A stretch of 64,000 nucleotides of DNA from Auriscalpium vulgare (taxonomy: Eukaryota > Basidiomycota > Agaricomycetes > Russulales > Auriscalpiaceae). Position 1 is the first letter of the stretch; every line of letters starts with the position of its first letter. The translations under genes and the position numbers were made by a program. The stretch covers positions 1,736,001 to 1,800,000 of the forward strand of contig JAHBBC010000004.1 in NCBI GenBank assembly GCA_019915015.1, in the 5' to 3' direction. A model generated the notes under the pieces. The model was not told the origin of the DNA. It ran no database searches and saw nothing but the letters and a program-made list of their open reading frames with translations. This document shows, in pieces, positions 21,916-34,016 of the stretch.

Positions 21916-23862
21916 AGTGAGCTCCAGCAATTATAGCTCGACCTATCTGCCACTGATCCGCCGACTCTCTTCACAGTGTGCGGGATTCTGGGCCTTCTGC
22001 TGCACGACCCCTCCACCGACGCCGCTTCCGAAATTGCTGAGGGCTTGTCATTACTGCAACATCGGGGCCAGGATGCATGCGGGATCGTGACAGGAGGGCC
22101 GAAGGGCCGCTTTTTTCAGTGTAAAGCAAACGGCATGGTCCGTGATGTATTCGACAGCAATGCTATCGCTCGATTGGTTGGGGGAATGGGGATTGGACAT
22201 GGTGCGTTGCTGCTGTCGTCGTCGCCGGGGGAGGTGCTGATGGATGTCGACAGTACGCTATCCGACGGCGGGCAGCGCTAACCACGCTGAGGCCCAGCCT
22301 TTCTACGTTAATTCACCCTATGGTATCGTATTTGCTCATGTGCGTCCTCATGTCTCATCGCCTCGGTTCATCGCTCACATCATGTGCGCAACAGAATGGA
22401 AATCTCATCAATACTGGATCGCTGCTGCACTTCATGGACGCAGACGCACACCGGCACATCAACACCTCCTCAGACTCAGAGCTCCTGCTGAACATATTTG
22501 CGAACGAGTTGCAGAAGACGGGCAAGTTCCGTATCAACGAGGAGGACATATTCACTGCCATCGGGGGGCTCATGGCGCAGGCAAAGGGCGCTTACGCGTG
22601 CGTCGCGATGCTCGCGGGCTTTGGCATCATCGCGTTCCGCGACCCGAACGGCATCCGCCCCGTCGGCATGGCGTCGCGCGCGGCCGCGGGCGGGCGCGAC
22701 TGGATGTTCGCGAGCGAGAGTGTCGTCGCGGACGCGAGCGGGTTCGGCGGGTGGGAGGACGTGCGCCCGGGCGAGGCGGTCATCATCACCCGCGCGTCCG
22801 TCTCGCGCCGCCAGGTCGCGCCGCCCGCGGCGTTCGCTCCGGACATCTTCGAGTTCGTGTACTTTGCGCGCCCGGACTCGGTGCTCGACGGCATCAGCGT
22901 GTACCGCAGCCGCATGGCGATGGGCGACGCGCTTGCGGAGGAGGTGCGCCGCGTGCTTGCGGAGAAGAAGATCGAGGTGGACGTTGTCATCCCCGTGCCG
23001 GACACGTCGCGCGTCGCCGCGCTCAATCTCGCGCAACAGCTCAAACTGCCTTATCGGGAGGGGTTCATCAAGAATCGCTACGTGGGGCGGACATTCATCA
23101 TGCCGGGGCAGCAGATGCGGTGCGTGTTCAGTAACGATGGCATCCGCAGATGCTCATGAATCATTTCAGGAGAAAGAATGTACGAAAGAAGCTTAACGCT
23201 ATGGCTCTTGAGTTTGCGAACAAGAACGTACTCTTGGTCGATGGTAAGCCCATCGATACTTTGGCTAGCCCAACGCTAACCGTTGCGTCAGATTCTATTG
23301 TAAGGGGAACGACATCGAAGGAGATAATTCAAATGGCGAAAGACGTGGGCGCGAAACAGGTCATCGTTGCAAGCTGTGCGCCCCCAATACGGTATGCCCT
23401 ACCGCTCAACCACTCCCGGCCGCGCTGACGAGCGAAAGATTCCCCAACGTCTACGGCATCGATATGCCCTCCCGCTACGAACTCGTCGGGCACGGCCGCA
23501 CGGTCGAGCAAATCAGCGACGCGATCGGCGCGGACCTCGTCATCTTCCAGACGCTGCCGGACCTCATCTCCTCCGTGCGCCAGTTCAACCCCGCGATCGC
23601 GTCCTTCGACTGCTCCGTGTTCACGGGTGAGTACGTCACTGGCGGCGTCGATGCGGCGTACCTCGACCACCTGGAACGCCTGCGCGCGGACAACGTGAAG
23701 GGCAAGGCGATCGTCGGTGACGTCGCTGTTTTGGAGGGTAAGGGTGGTGGGGGCGCGAGGGACACGAGCGGGTCTGAGGGAGCGTTGGTCTCGGGTTCTG
23801 GAGGACCGGTCAATGGGCATGACGACACGATAGGCTTGCATAATACTTGGAAATCTAGCTGA
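21916..23862 (+). CDS. ADE4: Amidophosphoribosyltransferase (purine biosynthesis step 1)
   Basis: Coding exons are 21916 (the A of ATG), 21977-22201, 22254-22339, 22395-23119, 23170-23243, 23292-23391 and 23439-23862, giving 544 residues. It converts PRPP and glutamine to phosphoribosylamine. [11 protein letters not shown] places the N-terminal nucleophile Cys right after Met. [15 protein letters not shown] and NGNLIN belong to the glutaminase domain. [16 protein letters not shown] and [16 protein letters not shown] belong to the phosphoribosyltransferase domain. The start codon is interrupted by an intron (A|TG): no other in-frame ATG exists, and the preceding GAA|GTGAGC and CACAG|TG fit splice sites. 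A fragment of this gene recurs at ~43.7 kb. Confidence 0.95.
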
Positions 23863-24079
23863 GCTCGCTCATTCTCCGATTAGCCTTGGATTTTTGAGTG
23901 TTATCGTCAAGACAGCCTGAGAGAAGTAAGTGCGCTGACCAGGCCATCGCGATAGTATTGACCGGCGATTTGAATTGAGCTATACATGCTTGCCTTACAA
24001 CGTCGTCGCAACGTCCATAGGTGCTGGCCACAATTGAAGACTACCTCGCCAATTCATCCTGTCTGCCAATGCCATTCCA

Positions 24080-24130
24080 ATTCATCTCATCATGGTATTC
24101 ATCTCATCATGGTATTCATCTCATCATGGT
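24080..24130. repeat. Three tandem copies of a 17-bp unit
   Basis: The unit attcatctcatcatggt is present three times without change. Confidence 0.9.
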
Positions 24131-24353
24131 CGATTCCCCGCCCGCCCGCGTCCCCCGCAAAGTCAGGTGGGAAGCAGCGAACCGTGAGGAACACTCCCCG
24201 CTGGCTGAACGAGCCCTCTCCCCCCCTCAGGCACCTCGCGCTGCATATTCCGATCGACGAGCCGTGCGCCGTCATCCTAATTACAAAGGAAGACTTTCAA
24301 CAAGATGTACGCGGGAAAGACTGGCGCGTCCGCCGTCGGGGTAGTCAGGGGAA

Positions 24354-24474
24354 GTCTCCCTGAGGCAGAGTACTAGTACATAGCTAGATTCAAGACTCAG
24401 GATCATCTGAGCCGTGAGGTAATGATCCCTGAGCTTGCGAAGGGTTGAATCTAGCTACTCTGCCTCAGGGAGAC
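24354..24474. repeat. Short inverted-repeat element (MITE-like)
   Basis: Arms gtctccctgaggcagag and tagctagattcaa on the left recur as their exact complement on the right (24445-24474). The left arm carries a 10-base insertion (tactagtaca). The arms enclose ~50 bases. It lies directly upstream of P-loop copy B. It could form a long hairpin or be a miniature transposon; no target-site duplication was identified. Confidence 0.75.
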
Positions 24475-24481
24475 TATGTAC

Positions 24482-25510
24482 CGTGAGGCACGTGCAGCGG
24501 CCGCGTCGGCCGCATCGCTAGGACTAAGGTAAGTAGTCTCCGTGGCTGACCTTACCATAGAAGACTAGTTGGAAGCCAGGCTTTCTGGCCAAGCGCCTAC
24601 TAGTAGCTCTTGCGCGCCGGAGACGAGTAGTGAGCAATTAAGGCCATCTCCTTTCGCTATTGGCAGGCTCACCATGCCGGGTCAGAGGGGATCTGGACCT
24701 GGACCGACGACGCTCGCAGACACTGGAAAAGGGCCCCCAATGAATGGCAATTTCTCTATGCTTACTACCGCGTCACTGCGAACGCGGAAGCCGCCCTTTC
24801 CCAGCAGATCATACAACTATTCCCCGGGGCTAAGCCCGAAATGTCGTTTCTTGTCGACACGCTTGATCGAATACTCATGCGTAAACCCTACCACGAGCTG
24901 CTGGGCCGGATTCTCGAATTGCAACAAACTCGTCCTGGAAAAGGGTGTTGTCATAACTGGACAGCCCTGCATCGGTACGCCCTCAAAATCTGCGATAGTG
25001 TGGGCGATGCTAACCGTACAACTATGCAGAGGGAAGAGCATCTTCCTATGCGTAGTGACTGCTGATAAAAATTCTTGGGCGCGGTGAACCTGTTGTCTTT
25101 GGGTGGAAATACGGGTGTCTCTATCTGTTCTACAGTGGGAAGGTCTACACCCAGAAAATATCGACCGTGTTCGACTTCACCATGCTTCCCCACGGACCCG
25201 AGCCGATGTGGGCTCTCATTGACACACCCTGCGTTGGAGGCATGACGCTGACGCCTGAAGCGCTGGCGGATGCCAAGATCTTCCCAGTTTTCTCCAGCGC
25301 TTTCCCAATAGGCGATGGCAATGACATACGGATGGGACCACGTAAAGCTCTTATATGGGGGCTACCTTTATGGTCCCGAGAGGAGCTTGTCGCGGGGTGC
25401 GTTAATCCTGACTTGCACAAATGAAATAGTCTGAGAAGCGGGTGTCGTTGCAGGTTGAAACTGCACATGCACTACGAGGAACTTCACGCAATCGTAGTGG
25501 CAAGGCTGGG
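24482..25510 (+). pseudogene. P-loop NTPase (Crinkler/RHS-like family), copy B, truncated and frameshifted
   Basis: Homologous to copy A from a shared upstream segment (gaggcacgtgcagcggccgc) through the Walker A exon to the start of the exon encoding KLHMHYEELHAIVV. Most of exon 1 is deleted, the Walker A Gly is replaced (GQPCIG), and an extra base just before VVITG shifts the frame. Similarity to copy A stops near 25510. It is a decayed duplicate on the opposite strand from copy A. Confidence 0.7.
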
Positions 25511-26455
25511 AGACGCGTCTTCCCCTCCGCATTCCCCTCCGCAGCACGCTGTCGTCCTTCTCCAGCACTGGATGCACTACAGCCTTGTCATCATGCACCA
25601 CGCGGGCTACAGAGCCGAGGCTTGCTGAGCGCTGAGCGCTAAGCCAAGGATGCGACCCAGCGAGCACAGATGAGCAGAGTACGACAGCCTAGATGCTAAT
25701 TGGATGGTAATCAATGAATTAATAAGTATCACTTCAAGAACCACACCGGGACTGCTCACTAGCGCACTTGCGTTGAGTAGAGGATCGATCGAGTCATCAT
25801 CCGGAAAGGCCGAGCGGTGTTTGTTTTTTGTACGGCAAAAATGAAAGCACGCAAAGCATGAGCATTAGGCGAGGTGGCAGGAGGCGCGGGATCCGGAGAC
25901 GCTGTACGTGGTCGAGGAGGGCAAGTCGACGTCACAGCCGGCGCAGCCGGGTTCAAAAGTCGACGGCCCGGGGGCTTCCGGCCCGTCAGCACACGTTGCT
26001 TCGGCAAGCCGGCGCGCATAGCCTGGACGCGACTTGTCCTCGAAGTTCAACATGCGGCTTCATTGTTCGCTCTCTGGTTCTTCACGTCCGCTTAGCCTGC
26101 TTTCAGCTTTGCCCAGACTGCAGACATCGGGCTCGCTGTAGCTGTCACGACACTGCTTGCATCTCCGGAGAACTGCGGCTGAGCTACTGGCCCTCACAAG
26201 TACGTCGCCACCCGAACTTGAGGACTGTCTAGGTGGAACATTTTACTACTGCTTAAACCGTCAATTAATAATTTCGTACTTCTAGAACATATCTCCGTGA
26301 TACCGGCCTTGCAAAGCAGCGCCTCGTGCTGCGACGGCCACACCGCCAACCTCTTTCCCATTGTCCCTGAATCAGTGTGGCCGTCTGCCTGTTGTGCATA
26401 AAACCAACGCGCTAGGTGAGTGCGACACGTCTCCCTCTGCTCTCTTCATCTCATC

Positions 26456-28862
26456 ATGTCTTCTGTCAAACTACAAAGCACCCCGATTAAACACACACTC
26501 ACAGGCACGCAGCCGTGGTCGCTCCACCCGCAACTCGCTCAAGTCGAGTACGTCAAAATGGCAGAGGACTTGAAGCACATGTTCGTTGGACCGATGCCTG
26601 TTGCGAAATTTCTGGCGAAATTCGTCCCGTCGATCAAGAAGAGGCGACCGGCAGGCCGAATCAACTTTACTGTCCCGGAAGGAGAGGGAGCGTATCACGG
26701 AGCATTCGTGCGTCGTTTATATACAACCGCCCGTTTCGCCAACTTATCACGATCACTACAGGTCGAGGCCATGCACGCCTCGCCGTTCTGTCCTGGATTG
26801 GTGTTCGTTGACACGCACCAGAAGGGCGACACGAACTTCAAAAAATACCGCAAGCCAGACATCTCCGTCTTCTCTGGTCAGCGCCCCGTCGACCCGCCTT
26901 TGGACAACGTCGAATGGACCAAGGTCGAGCTGTGTATCGAGGTCAAGCCCCTTGCGGACGACCCTTTCCAGGACCCAGCCAAGAATGTCGACCGCAAAAC
27001 CTTCGAGTTCGAGCATCGCACGAATAAAGCGAACTCCGCACGTGGCCAGATAGCCTCTTACGCTCACGCGCAGCACATCAGCCAGTTTCGGACGTCCACC
27101 CTCTCCATTTGCTTGATGGGGGATCAAGCGCGCCTCATCTATTGGGACCGCAGCGCGACTGCCGTCTCTGAGAGATTCAACTTCGTCGAAGACCCCAAGA
27201 CGCTTGCGGAATTCTTCTGGCGCTTCTCCAGCCTCGACGCGGCTCGGCGCGGTCGCGACACTTCGGTCACAGTTGCGTCGGCGCAGGAGCGGGAGCGTGC
27301 GACGGAACGCCTCATCGCGGAGCGCCACTATGAAGGAGCAGAGCTCGCGCTCGAAGAGGAGTTCTTCAAGTTCCATATTCATGATGACAAGGACAAGAAG
27401 GACTTTTGTTTCATTGCGCCCCGCCCCAAGGCTCTTCTCCATAGTCCCGCCCTTGCCGGTCGAGGCACTGTCGGCTTCGTCGCGTTCGACCCGGAGCACA
27501 ACTCGTGTGTATGGATCAAGGACTCGTGGCGCATCGTGGGATTAGAGAAGGAAGGCGACATCTACCGGCTGCTACACTCCCAGGAAGTGCCTCACATCCC
27601 GGAACTGCTGTGTGCCGGGGATGTCATGGTCAACGGCGTCTCGCAAGAAACCCTCGTGGAGTCCTTGCGGGACGCCAAGTGGGCCTGCAAGCTGAAGAGC
27701 CTCACGCAACACGTCCACTACCGTCAGGCTTGGAAGACGATTGGGACCAAACTGAGCATGTTCCCGAGCACGAAGCAGCTCTGTAAAGCCATACGCGATG
27801 CCATCAAGGGTACGTCTTGACCTCGAGTTTCGTAAATCGTCCCGAATGCTCAATTTGTTGCCGTCGCAGCGCACAGCGTTGCATTTGAGAAGGCCCACAT
27901 TCTCCACCGTGATGTTAGTGCGGGGAATGTGATGTTTGCTCCCGGTCAAAACGGCGGTCTGTTGATAGATTGGGAAATGGCGAAGATCCTCAAGCCCGAT
28001 GAAGAGGAGGTAGCAAGGCAGACTTTCCGCACGGTCCGTTGTTCTTCTCCACATTCTGTACGCTGACTCAATAGTCCTTCAGGGAACCTGGCAGTTCATC
28101 TCTGGTGTTCGACTCCTCGATCCGAAGAAACGCCACGAGTTCTCCGATGACCTAGAGTCGTTTGTGCACGTCCTGATGTACCACCTCCTGCGCTATCGCT
28201 CCTCCGGAATTGACTGCTTGAACGACCTCTTCCATGACCTTTACAACAATTTTGGGGCAGGTGTTGACGGTACAGCCAAAGGCGGTCGTGGCAAGAAGCA
28301 ATGGTTCTCTCGCGCTCTGTTCGACATGGATGAGTGGCGCCCGCAGCTCCCGATGCCCTGTGCCAACATTGTCCAGGATCTCCAGTCACTCTTTGGGGTC
28401 CTCTACATTCCGCCAGAATTTCTCTCTTTTGTCATGCCGGATGGCAAGGCAGACATCGCCCGTGGGCACCTTCAAGATGCGACCGCCGCCCTGAAGATTT
28501 TCGACGACAACCTCGCCATCAAAGAATGGCTAACGGACGCAGGCGCTATGTTCCAGGACATCGGTCTTCCCAGCATTCTCGCAGCTGGGCTCCCGACCGT
28601 GAACAAGCGCGGCTACTCGGACGCAAGAGATAGCCACGCAACCTCCATGTCGCGAATCACCGACGGCAGCGTAGGCTCTGGGTCATCCAAACGCCAGCGG
28701 ATTGCTGGACCCACCCTCTCCTCACTTAGACAATTTGCGGATGCACAGGAGGCCACGGCTAGGGAGCCACCCGAGACGTCCACCTCCGCACGCAGCGGTC
28801 CGTCGCATCCTGCAACGCGCACGCAGCCGCCCAGGAAATCGAAGCACACGCCGAAGAATTGA
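26456..28862 (+). CDS. FunK1-family protein kinase
   Basis: Exons 26456-26707, 26762-27809, 27870-28033 and 28083-28862 encode 747 residues. The N-terminal ~250 residues (TPIKHTLTGTQPWSLHP, CPGLVFVDTHQKGD, VELCIEVKP) and the kinase-like C-half match the layout of the fungal-specific FunK1 family, expanded in Agaricomycetes. The catalytic loop reads HRDVSAGNVM and the metal-binding motif LIDWEMAK, that is DWE where classical kinases have DFG, which is normal for FunK1. The first intron is a multiple of three and could be missed as coding. The tail after ~residue 640 is Ser/Thr/Pro-rich and basic. Substrate and pathway are unknown. Confidence 0.92.
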
Positions 28863-29323
28863 CCAGCATCATCTGCGGGGACTCCTCGTCGTCGGCCGTG
28901 ATGTGCAGTCTCGGCCTGAGGAGATATTTTAGTAGTGACGTCGGGAGTTCCCAAGTTAGTCCTCAGCATAATTTCTACAAGGGCTTATTGTCTTGGTTCT
29001 GAATTGAACGTGTGCAAAACTGATGACACGGGTGACGTTTGCGGCTATTGTGGATTGAGCATTCGCCAGCCTTGTCGCCAGAGATTCAAAATGCCAGAGG
29101 TTGAAAGACCCCCGATCGCCGGCGCCGGCGGCCCTAAGATACTCCTAAGATGATTCTTGCCTCGCACCCACTGCATTATCCCTCGATTCACAGCAGACCT
29201 TGCCAGTAACTGCTCAAACTGATAAAGATGCTTGGCTACTAGAACGCTCTCAAACTTGAACGGCCTACGCGACAGCAGGCTGCCAGCACGTGCAGCACCA
29301 CCGCCTTTGAACCGCACAACAAC
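28863..29323. other. Intergenic between FunK1 kinase and P-loop copy C
   Basis: No gene seen. The last ~80 bases share with P-loop copy A the leader gaaccgcacaacaac directly before the ATG. Confidence 0.5.
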
Positions 29324-31538
29324 ATGTCGTCCCTCCCTCCCGACCAATACACTCCCACCGACCAAGCACTTCAACGGCATGACCTTCAACAATCGCTAGC
29401 GCGTGCACTGGCGCAACTGGAAAGCCTGCAAGAGCGTGGAGAAGATCTCAGGGCCGCACTCGAGGGCGCGCGGACCGAAGTGAGGCGCCTTCAAGCTCGC
29501 CTAACCCCTAGCCCTTCTACCCCAGAAGGGGTGCCGGATACGAGTGGTGAGTAAGGCCATCTCCCGTCGCTATTGGTAGACTCACCATGCTAGTGAGACT
29601 GGTCCTGGCCCGATCACGTCAAGAATGCCGCCTGGACAGAGGCCCCCAGGGAATGGCAAAATCTTTATGATCACTATCGCGACCCTGAAAATGCGAAGGC
29701 CGTCCGTTCCCAGGCCAACATACCACTATTTCCCTTCCCTGGCCACCAACCCGCAATGGCGTATCTCGCCGACACGCTAGATCGAATATTCGTTCGTGAA
29801 CCGTACGAAAAGCTGCTTGTCCGCATCCTCAAATTGAACCAACTTTGTCCTGAGGCAGGAGTTGTCGTAACTGGACAACCGGGAATTGGTACGCCCTCGA
29901 AGCCTGCGATAGCGTGGGCCCTGCTAACCGTACACTTTTCCAGGGAAAAGCATCTTCCTATGGTTCGCGCTCCTGAAAATTATCGGGCTCGGCCAACCTG
30001 TTGTCATTGGGTGGCAACCCGATGAGTTCTATCTCTTCTATGGCGGCAAGGTCTACGTCCCGAAACTCCTCACGCCGTTCAAGCTCTCCTTGCTTCCTCA
30101 AGGAGCCAAGCCGTTGTGGGCTCTCATTGATGCAGCCGCTGGACTGACAGCTGGAGGCCTGTTGAATCGCAAAATCTTTCCAGTGTTCGCCAGCTCTCCA
30201 GCACCAGATCGCTATCGGGAATGGATCAAACAGCGTGGAGGTCTTAGTTGGGGGCTACTTTTATGGTCCCTAGAGGAGCTCGTCACCGGGTGCGTTCATC
30301 CTAATTGCCCAACCGAGGTATTCTGACAGCGGCCGTCGTTGCAGTTTCAAGCTGTACAAGCGCTACAACGAATTTCACGCACTCGTGGTGGCCACGCTGG
30401 CGAAGACGGCTCTCCCCACGGATACCACTCATACCTGTCTCAGTTACGTCAATGATGCCCTGACTATGATATCGAATCTTCGGGAATCTGCCGCCGTACC
30501 GCTCACCGCCGCCGAACACCCCGCCGACATCGTCATTCAAGTTATGGTCGAACTTGCCGTAGAGCAGGTCGGATTCATACCGCGTGACGTGCACAGAATC
30601 TTGTGGAAAAAGGCGACACGTCAGTGATGCGACGTACGAGATATCGTTCGACAACGTCATAGACCTCGTATCTGCGATGAATGCGGGCGGGATCCATGCG
30701 ATGACGACTTCTCATAGGATCACATCCATTACCCCCACCGCAGACCACCCCCAGCTTGACGACGATCAATTCCTCGTCGCCTTCAAATCGGTCTCAATCG
30801 CGCAGCAGTTGGCAGACGCATGGGCGGAGGCGTACAGGCTTTTCAGCACCTGTCAGGAGTACCCAGCGGCGGCTTCATTGATGGCAGACTGGGCTTTCGA
30901 AACGATCTCCCATCGCTACCTGTATCAAGGTCCTCTGGAGACCTTGGAGCTTTACAAGATGAAAAGCGACGGCGGTGATACACCCAAGTTTACAATCGAC
31001 ACCACACCTCCTAGGGCGCCTTCCTTCCTGCCCGTCAGGCACAGGAGGGAAGCTGTAGTGCTCAACTTCTCTGATCCTCTCTTAGACGTGGTGGATGGCA
31101 ATTATAACATGCCATCCAAGTCGAACAACCCTTTTTTCGACGCCTTATTTGTTGAAGTGGCATCAGGTGACAACGGCGGCCATCGGAGGAGGAGGACTGT
31201 GTGGGTTTTACAGATGACGACGGCGGGTGAAGCTCAAGGCTCTTCCCGCGGCTACGTCCTTATCCGAAATGCTATGAGGGCCGCGCGCAGCTCGACAGAG
31301 GCTCGTAAACAGGGCGACGCGAAGCGGTTCAAGGTCGACCACAGTGTTCAGGTGAAGTATGTCCTGGTCTGCCCGGACGACGGCAAGCAGCGGACGTGGC
31401 AGATGCCAAGCGGATGGATTGAGAACAAGACTGTGGCAGACCATCGCGGCGATGTTTATTGCGTCAGAATTCCGGTAAGTGGACGTGCTATCACAGCGCA
31501 CTAGCAAGGCTGAACTGTAGGCCATTTCCAACAGATGA
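29324..31538 (+). pseudogene. P-loop NTPase (Crinkler/RHS-like family), copy C, nearly intact
   Basis: Starts with MSSLPPDQYTPTDQALQ and a heptad-rich coiled segment. The Walker A motif GQPGIG|KSIFLWFALLK is split by an intron after GIG. Further exons give QPVVIGWQPDEFYLFYGG, KIFPVF, and after the next intron a long exon ending AISNR. Compared with copy A, a 4-nt deletion lies after exon 1, but splicing to a later AG at 29639 keeps the frame and removes ~25 residues. In the exon after 30356 one extra base in a run of five A at ~30606-30610 breaks the frame; dropping it restores gapless alignment with copy A. The C-terminal domain (NNPFFDALFVE, DDGKQRTWQMPSGW) looks complete. It may be a sequencing error or a young pseudogene. 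Confidence 0.65.
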
Positions 31539-32005
31539 CCGCGCTGAAGGCGTAGAAGCAGAAGCAGGAAGAGGGCTCGGACAGCATAGTATGACAACGT
31601 CCGGGTGATGAAAGCCATTGTCTTGAGATGTCGTAATATGTTGAAGCTTTGAAGCTTTGAAGCCTCATATATTCGCGATTCAAATTTTCCAAGCGAGTGG
31701 ATTTCGAACGTTTGCGTGAACTCGAGTCAGTGTACGGAACTTGAAGTCGCTGGCCCGCGCTTGCCGGGCCGCCGGACATAGACGCCCGACGACCAGTTTC
31801 CGACCCTACCACCCGAAAGTTCAACCGAACATGAAGGTCTGAAGATAACCTAGCATATGTAGTTCTTAACGGACAAGAACGAAGAGCCCGCAGACTTTGC
31901 ACCAGCTGGAGGCGCTTGACGTAAGTAATGGACGGCGACTTCAAGCTTCAACAGCGGCATTCGAATTTCGAAATTCGAAGGCGACGGGGTCTCTCAACAT
32001 CCACC
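31539..32005. other. Intergenic upstream of the F-box-like cluster
   Basis: No gene seen. The stretch just before 32006 shares gcttgacgtaa with the 5' flanks of the two following paralogs. Confidence 0.5.
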
Positions 32006-33356
32006 ATGAGCTTCATGACATCGTCAGTCCTCATCTATGATTTTACTATACTCCAGCTCTCTCTAACAAGTCATAAAATCCAACAGGTCGCCACCCATTT
32101 CTCGCCTCACGAACGAAATCCTGCAGAAGATATTCTCAAACACAATTTCAGAACGTGGCTGGTGGGAACTTGGGCCCAACACTACGCTCACCCGGCTTGC
32201 GCTGGTGAACAAACGATGGGCAACCGTAGCCAAGTGCGAGCTCCTCACGCACGTCTATCTTGGCTTCCAGTCGCGTGAGGTCTCCGAAGGCCTTAACAGC
32301 TTCCGCGACATGCTTCAACGCTCAAGCTCCGCGTCGGCCACCGTCGTCCGAGGCATCCATTTTGGCTCGTGGGCGGACGACTATGACGAGTTGGAGAACA
32401 TCCTACTTGGGGAAATCCTCACCATGTGCCCGAACAAAGTTGAAGTCAGCCTCCAAGGATATATGCACAGCACTACGCTCGTCATACAGGCGCTTGCAGC
32501 CTGCACGAAACTGAAAAAGGTGTATATCTCCGATACACCCATGGAAAATCAGATGGGTTGCGACCCGTTCTGCACTGTTCCGCAGTTCCTCACCCTACTC
32601 CAAGGATGGCCAGCTATCGAGAGCGTCACCCTGTCCTCGCATGCTATTGGCTCTCGCGGACTCGCAGACCGGGAAGAGGAAGAGGAAGTTGTGGCCAAGT
32701 CCACCTGGGTCACCATAGCAAATTCCTGTCCTCTCCTCACACGGTTCGAATGCCCCTGCTATGCTGCGACGCGAGACCAATATTTCCTAGCGCTGTCCGA
32801 AATCGCGCCTTCGCTCTCCTCACTGGAGTTCGACAACAGCGAGTTCGAAAAGTCCCCGATGACGGAGTCCACATTGGTCACAATCTTCAACCGATGGAGT
32901 GCTAATATGACCACGCTCACGATCACACACTCGACACCGAACCCGGACCCCAAAGTCCCCTCGCCAGCATATTATTCCGCACGACTCGATCCCATCCTCT
33001 CCGCCATGCCCCTCCTGCGCGAACTATCCCTCCCGTCGTCGTACCTCAGCCCTTCCAGCCTTTCCCGCGGGTTCGGAGCTCTCGCTGTGTTGCAGTACGA
33101 GATATGGGCCGAGGAGATGGCCGCGATGGCATTTGCCCTACGTGAAGAAGGCAGCATGCCCGCGCTACGCAGACTCAAGGTCACTCTGCGACAGCGCCCG
33201 AGGAAGCTTTCCAGCAAGTCAAAGAAGCTGCTTGAGGACCTGCGTGTTGTCTGCAAATCCCGTGGGATCGACTTCAACGACGAACGACTCCGTAAGCAGC
33301 TCTTTCAGCTGTTTGATCAGACGCAATTGCTCACTCATGTCACAGATGACTGCTAA
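32006..33356 (+). CDS. F-box/LRR-like protein, tandem paralog 1
   Basis: A phase-2 intron (donor GTCAGT at 32023, acceptor at 32086) joins MSFMTS to SPPISRLTNEILQKIFSN, a degenerate F-box, and gives 428 residues. Leucine-rich helices follow (LLTHVYLGF, LTMCPNKVEVSLQGYM, LPSSYLSPSSLSRGF). Without this intron the start is out of frame with the body, whereas with it all three paralogs begin identically. A GTAAGC near the C-terminus with a matching AG suggests a second small intron that swaps the last residues. Such proteins are expected SCF ubiquitin-ligase adaptors or their decayed relatives; the target is unknown. Confidence 0.75.
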
Positions 33357-34016
33357 TAGGCTATGTGCACCAAGTGCTCGGAAAATGTTGGTTTGCATAG
33401 CAGACGACTGAGGTAGCTTCGTGTTCGCATTCGCTATCGTCGACGAGTCCTCTTGAACATCCCCACATGCAATCGATTGATATCATACTTATCCGCTCAC
33501 ATCTTTTCATAGCTTTTCCGAAAACAAAAACATTCCACCGTTGGCTTGCATTTCAATTTGGACCGTTGTTGGATTGCGGCCGCGGGGCATACTGTAGAAC
33601 CTGTTCGACGGCAATCGGGCAGAGGCACTTTCGAGCGTGGGTGGCGCCAAAAAAATGTCTAACATACGAGGTAGATTTGCCCAGTACCTACTCGTAATAG
33701 CTTCGAGTCGACGTTGAATGATGGTTCCAACATCGGAGTCCGAGTACACAAGGCGGCCGCGTCCGGCGGCAGTACGGCCCGCCAGTCCATCCGACCGACC
33801 GTGACCGACATTTGCCCGTTCAGACTTGCCTCGACTCTCAGCCTACGAGCATTCCGACCAGGCTCCGAAAGAACTCCTAACAAAGCTCACGAAGGAAGAT
33901 GAAGAAGGACAATTGTGCAAGTATAACTATCTGCCGAGACGGCTAGACAGCGCTTGACGTAATGACCTCACATTGAACCTGGAGGCGACGGGGCCCCGTG
34001 TCTCCCAGAATCTATC
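33357..34016. other. Intergenic; duplicated promoter unit
   Basis: The segment with ccaggctccgaaagaactcc and caaagctcacgaag recurs at 35540-35580 before paralog 3, showing that flanks were duplicated with the gene. No separate gene seen. Confidence 0.55.

Larger units (their letters stand above)
23863..26455. other. Accessory intergenic region with repeats and P-loop copy B
   Basis: Outside the repeats and pseudogene listed separately, nothing gene-like is convincing. A minus-strand open frame near 25759-26050 is Pro/Ala/Arg-rich and unsupported. The stretch 25640-25695 resembles the complement of ~2696-2745. Confidence 0.45.

Noticed and set aside
24354..24474. CRISPR-like or attachment-site reading of the inverted repeat
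   Set aside because: Only one inverted pair without regular spacers, and the DNA is eukaryotic.
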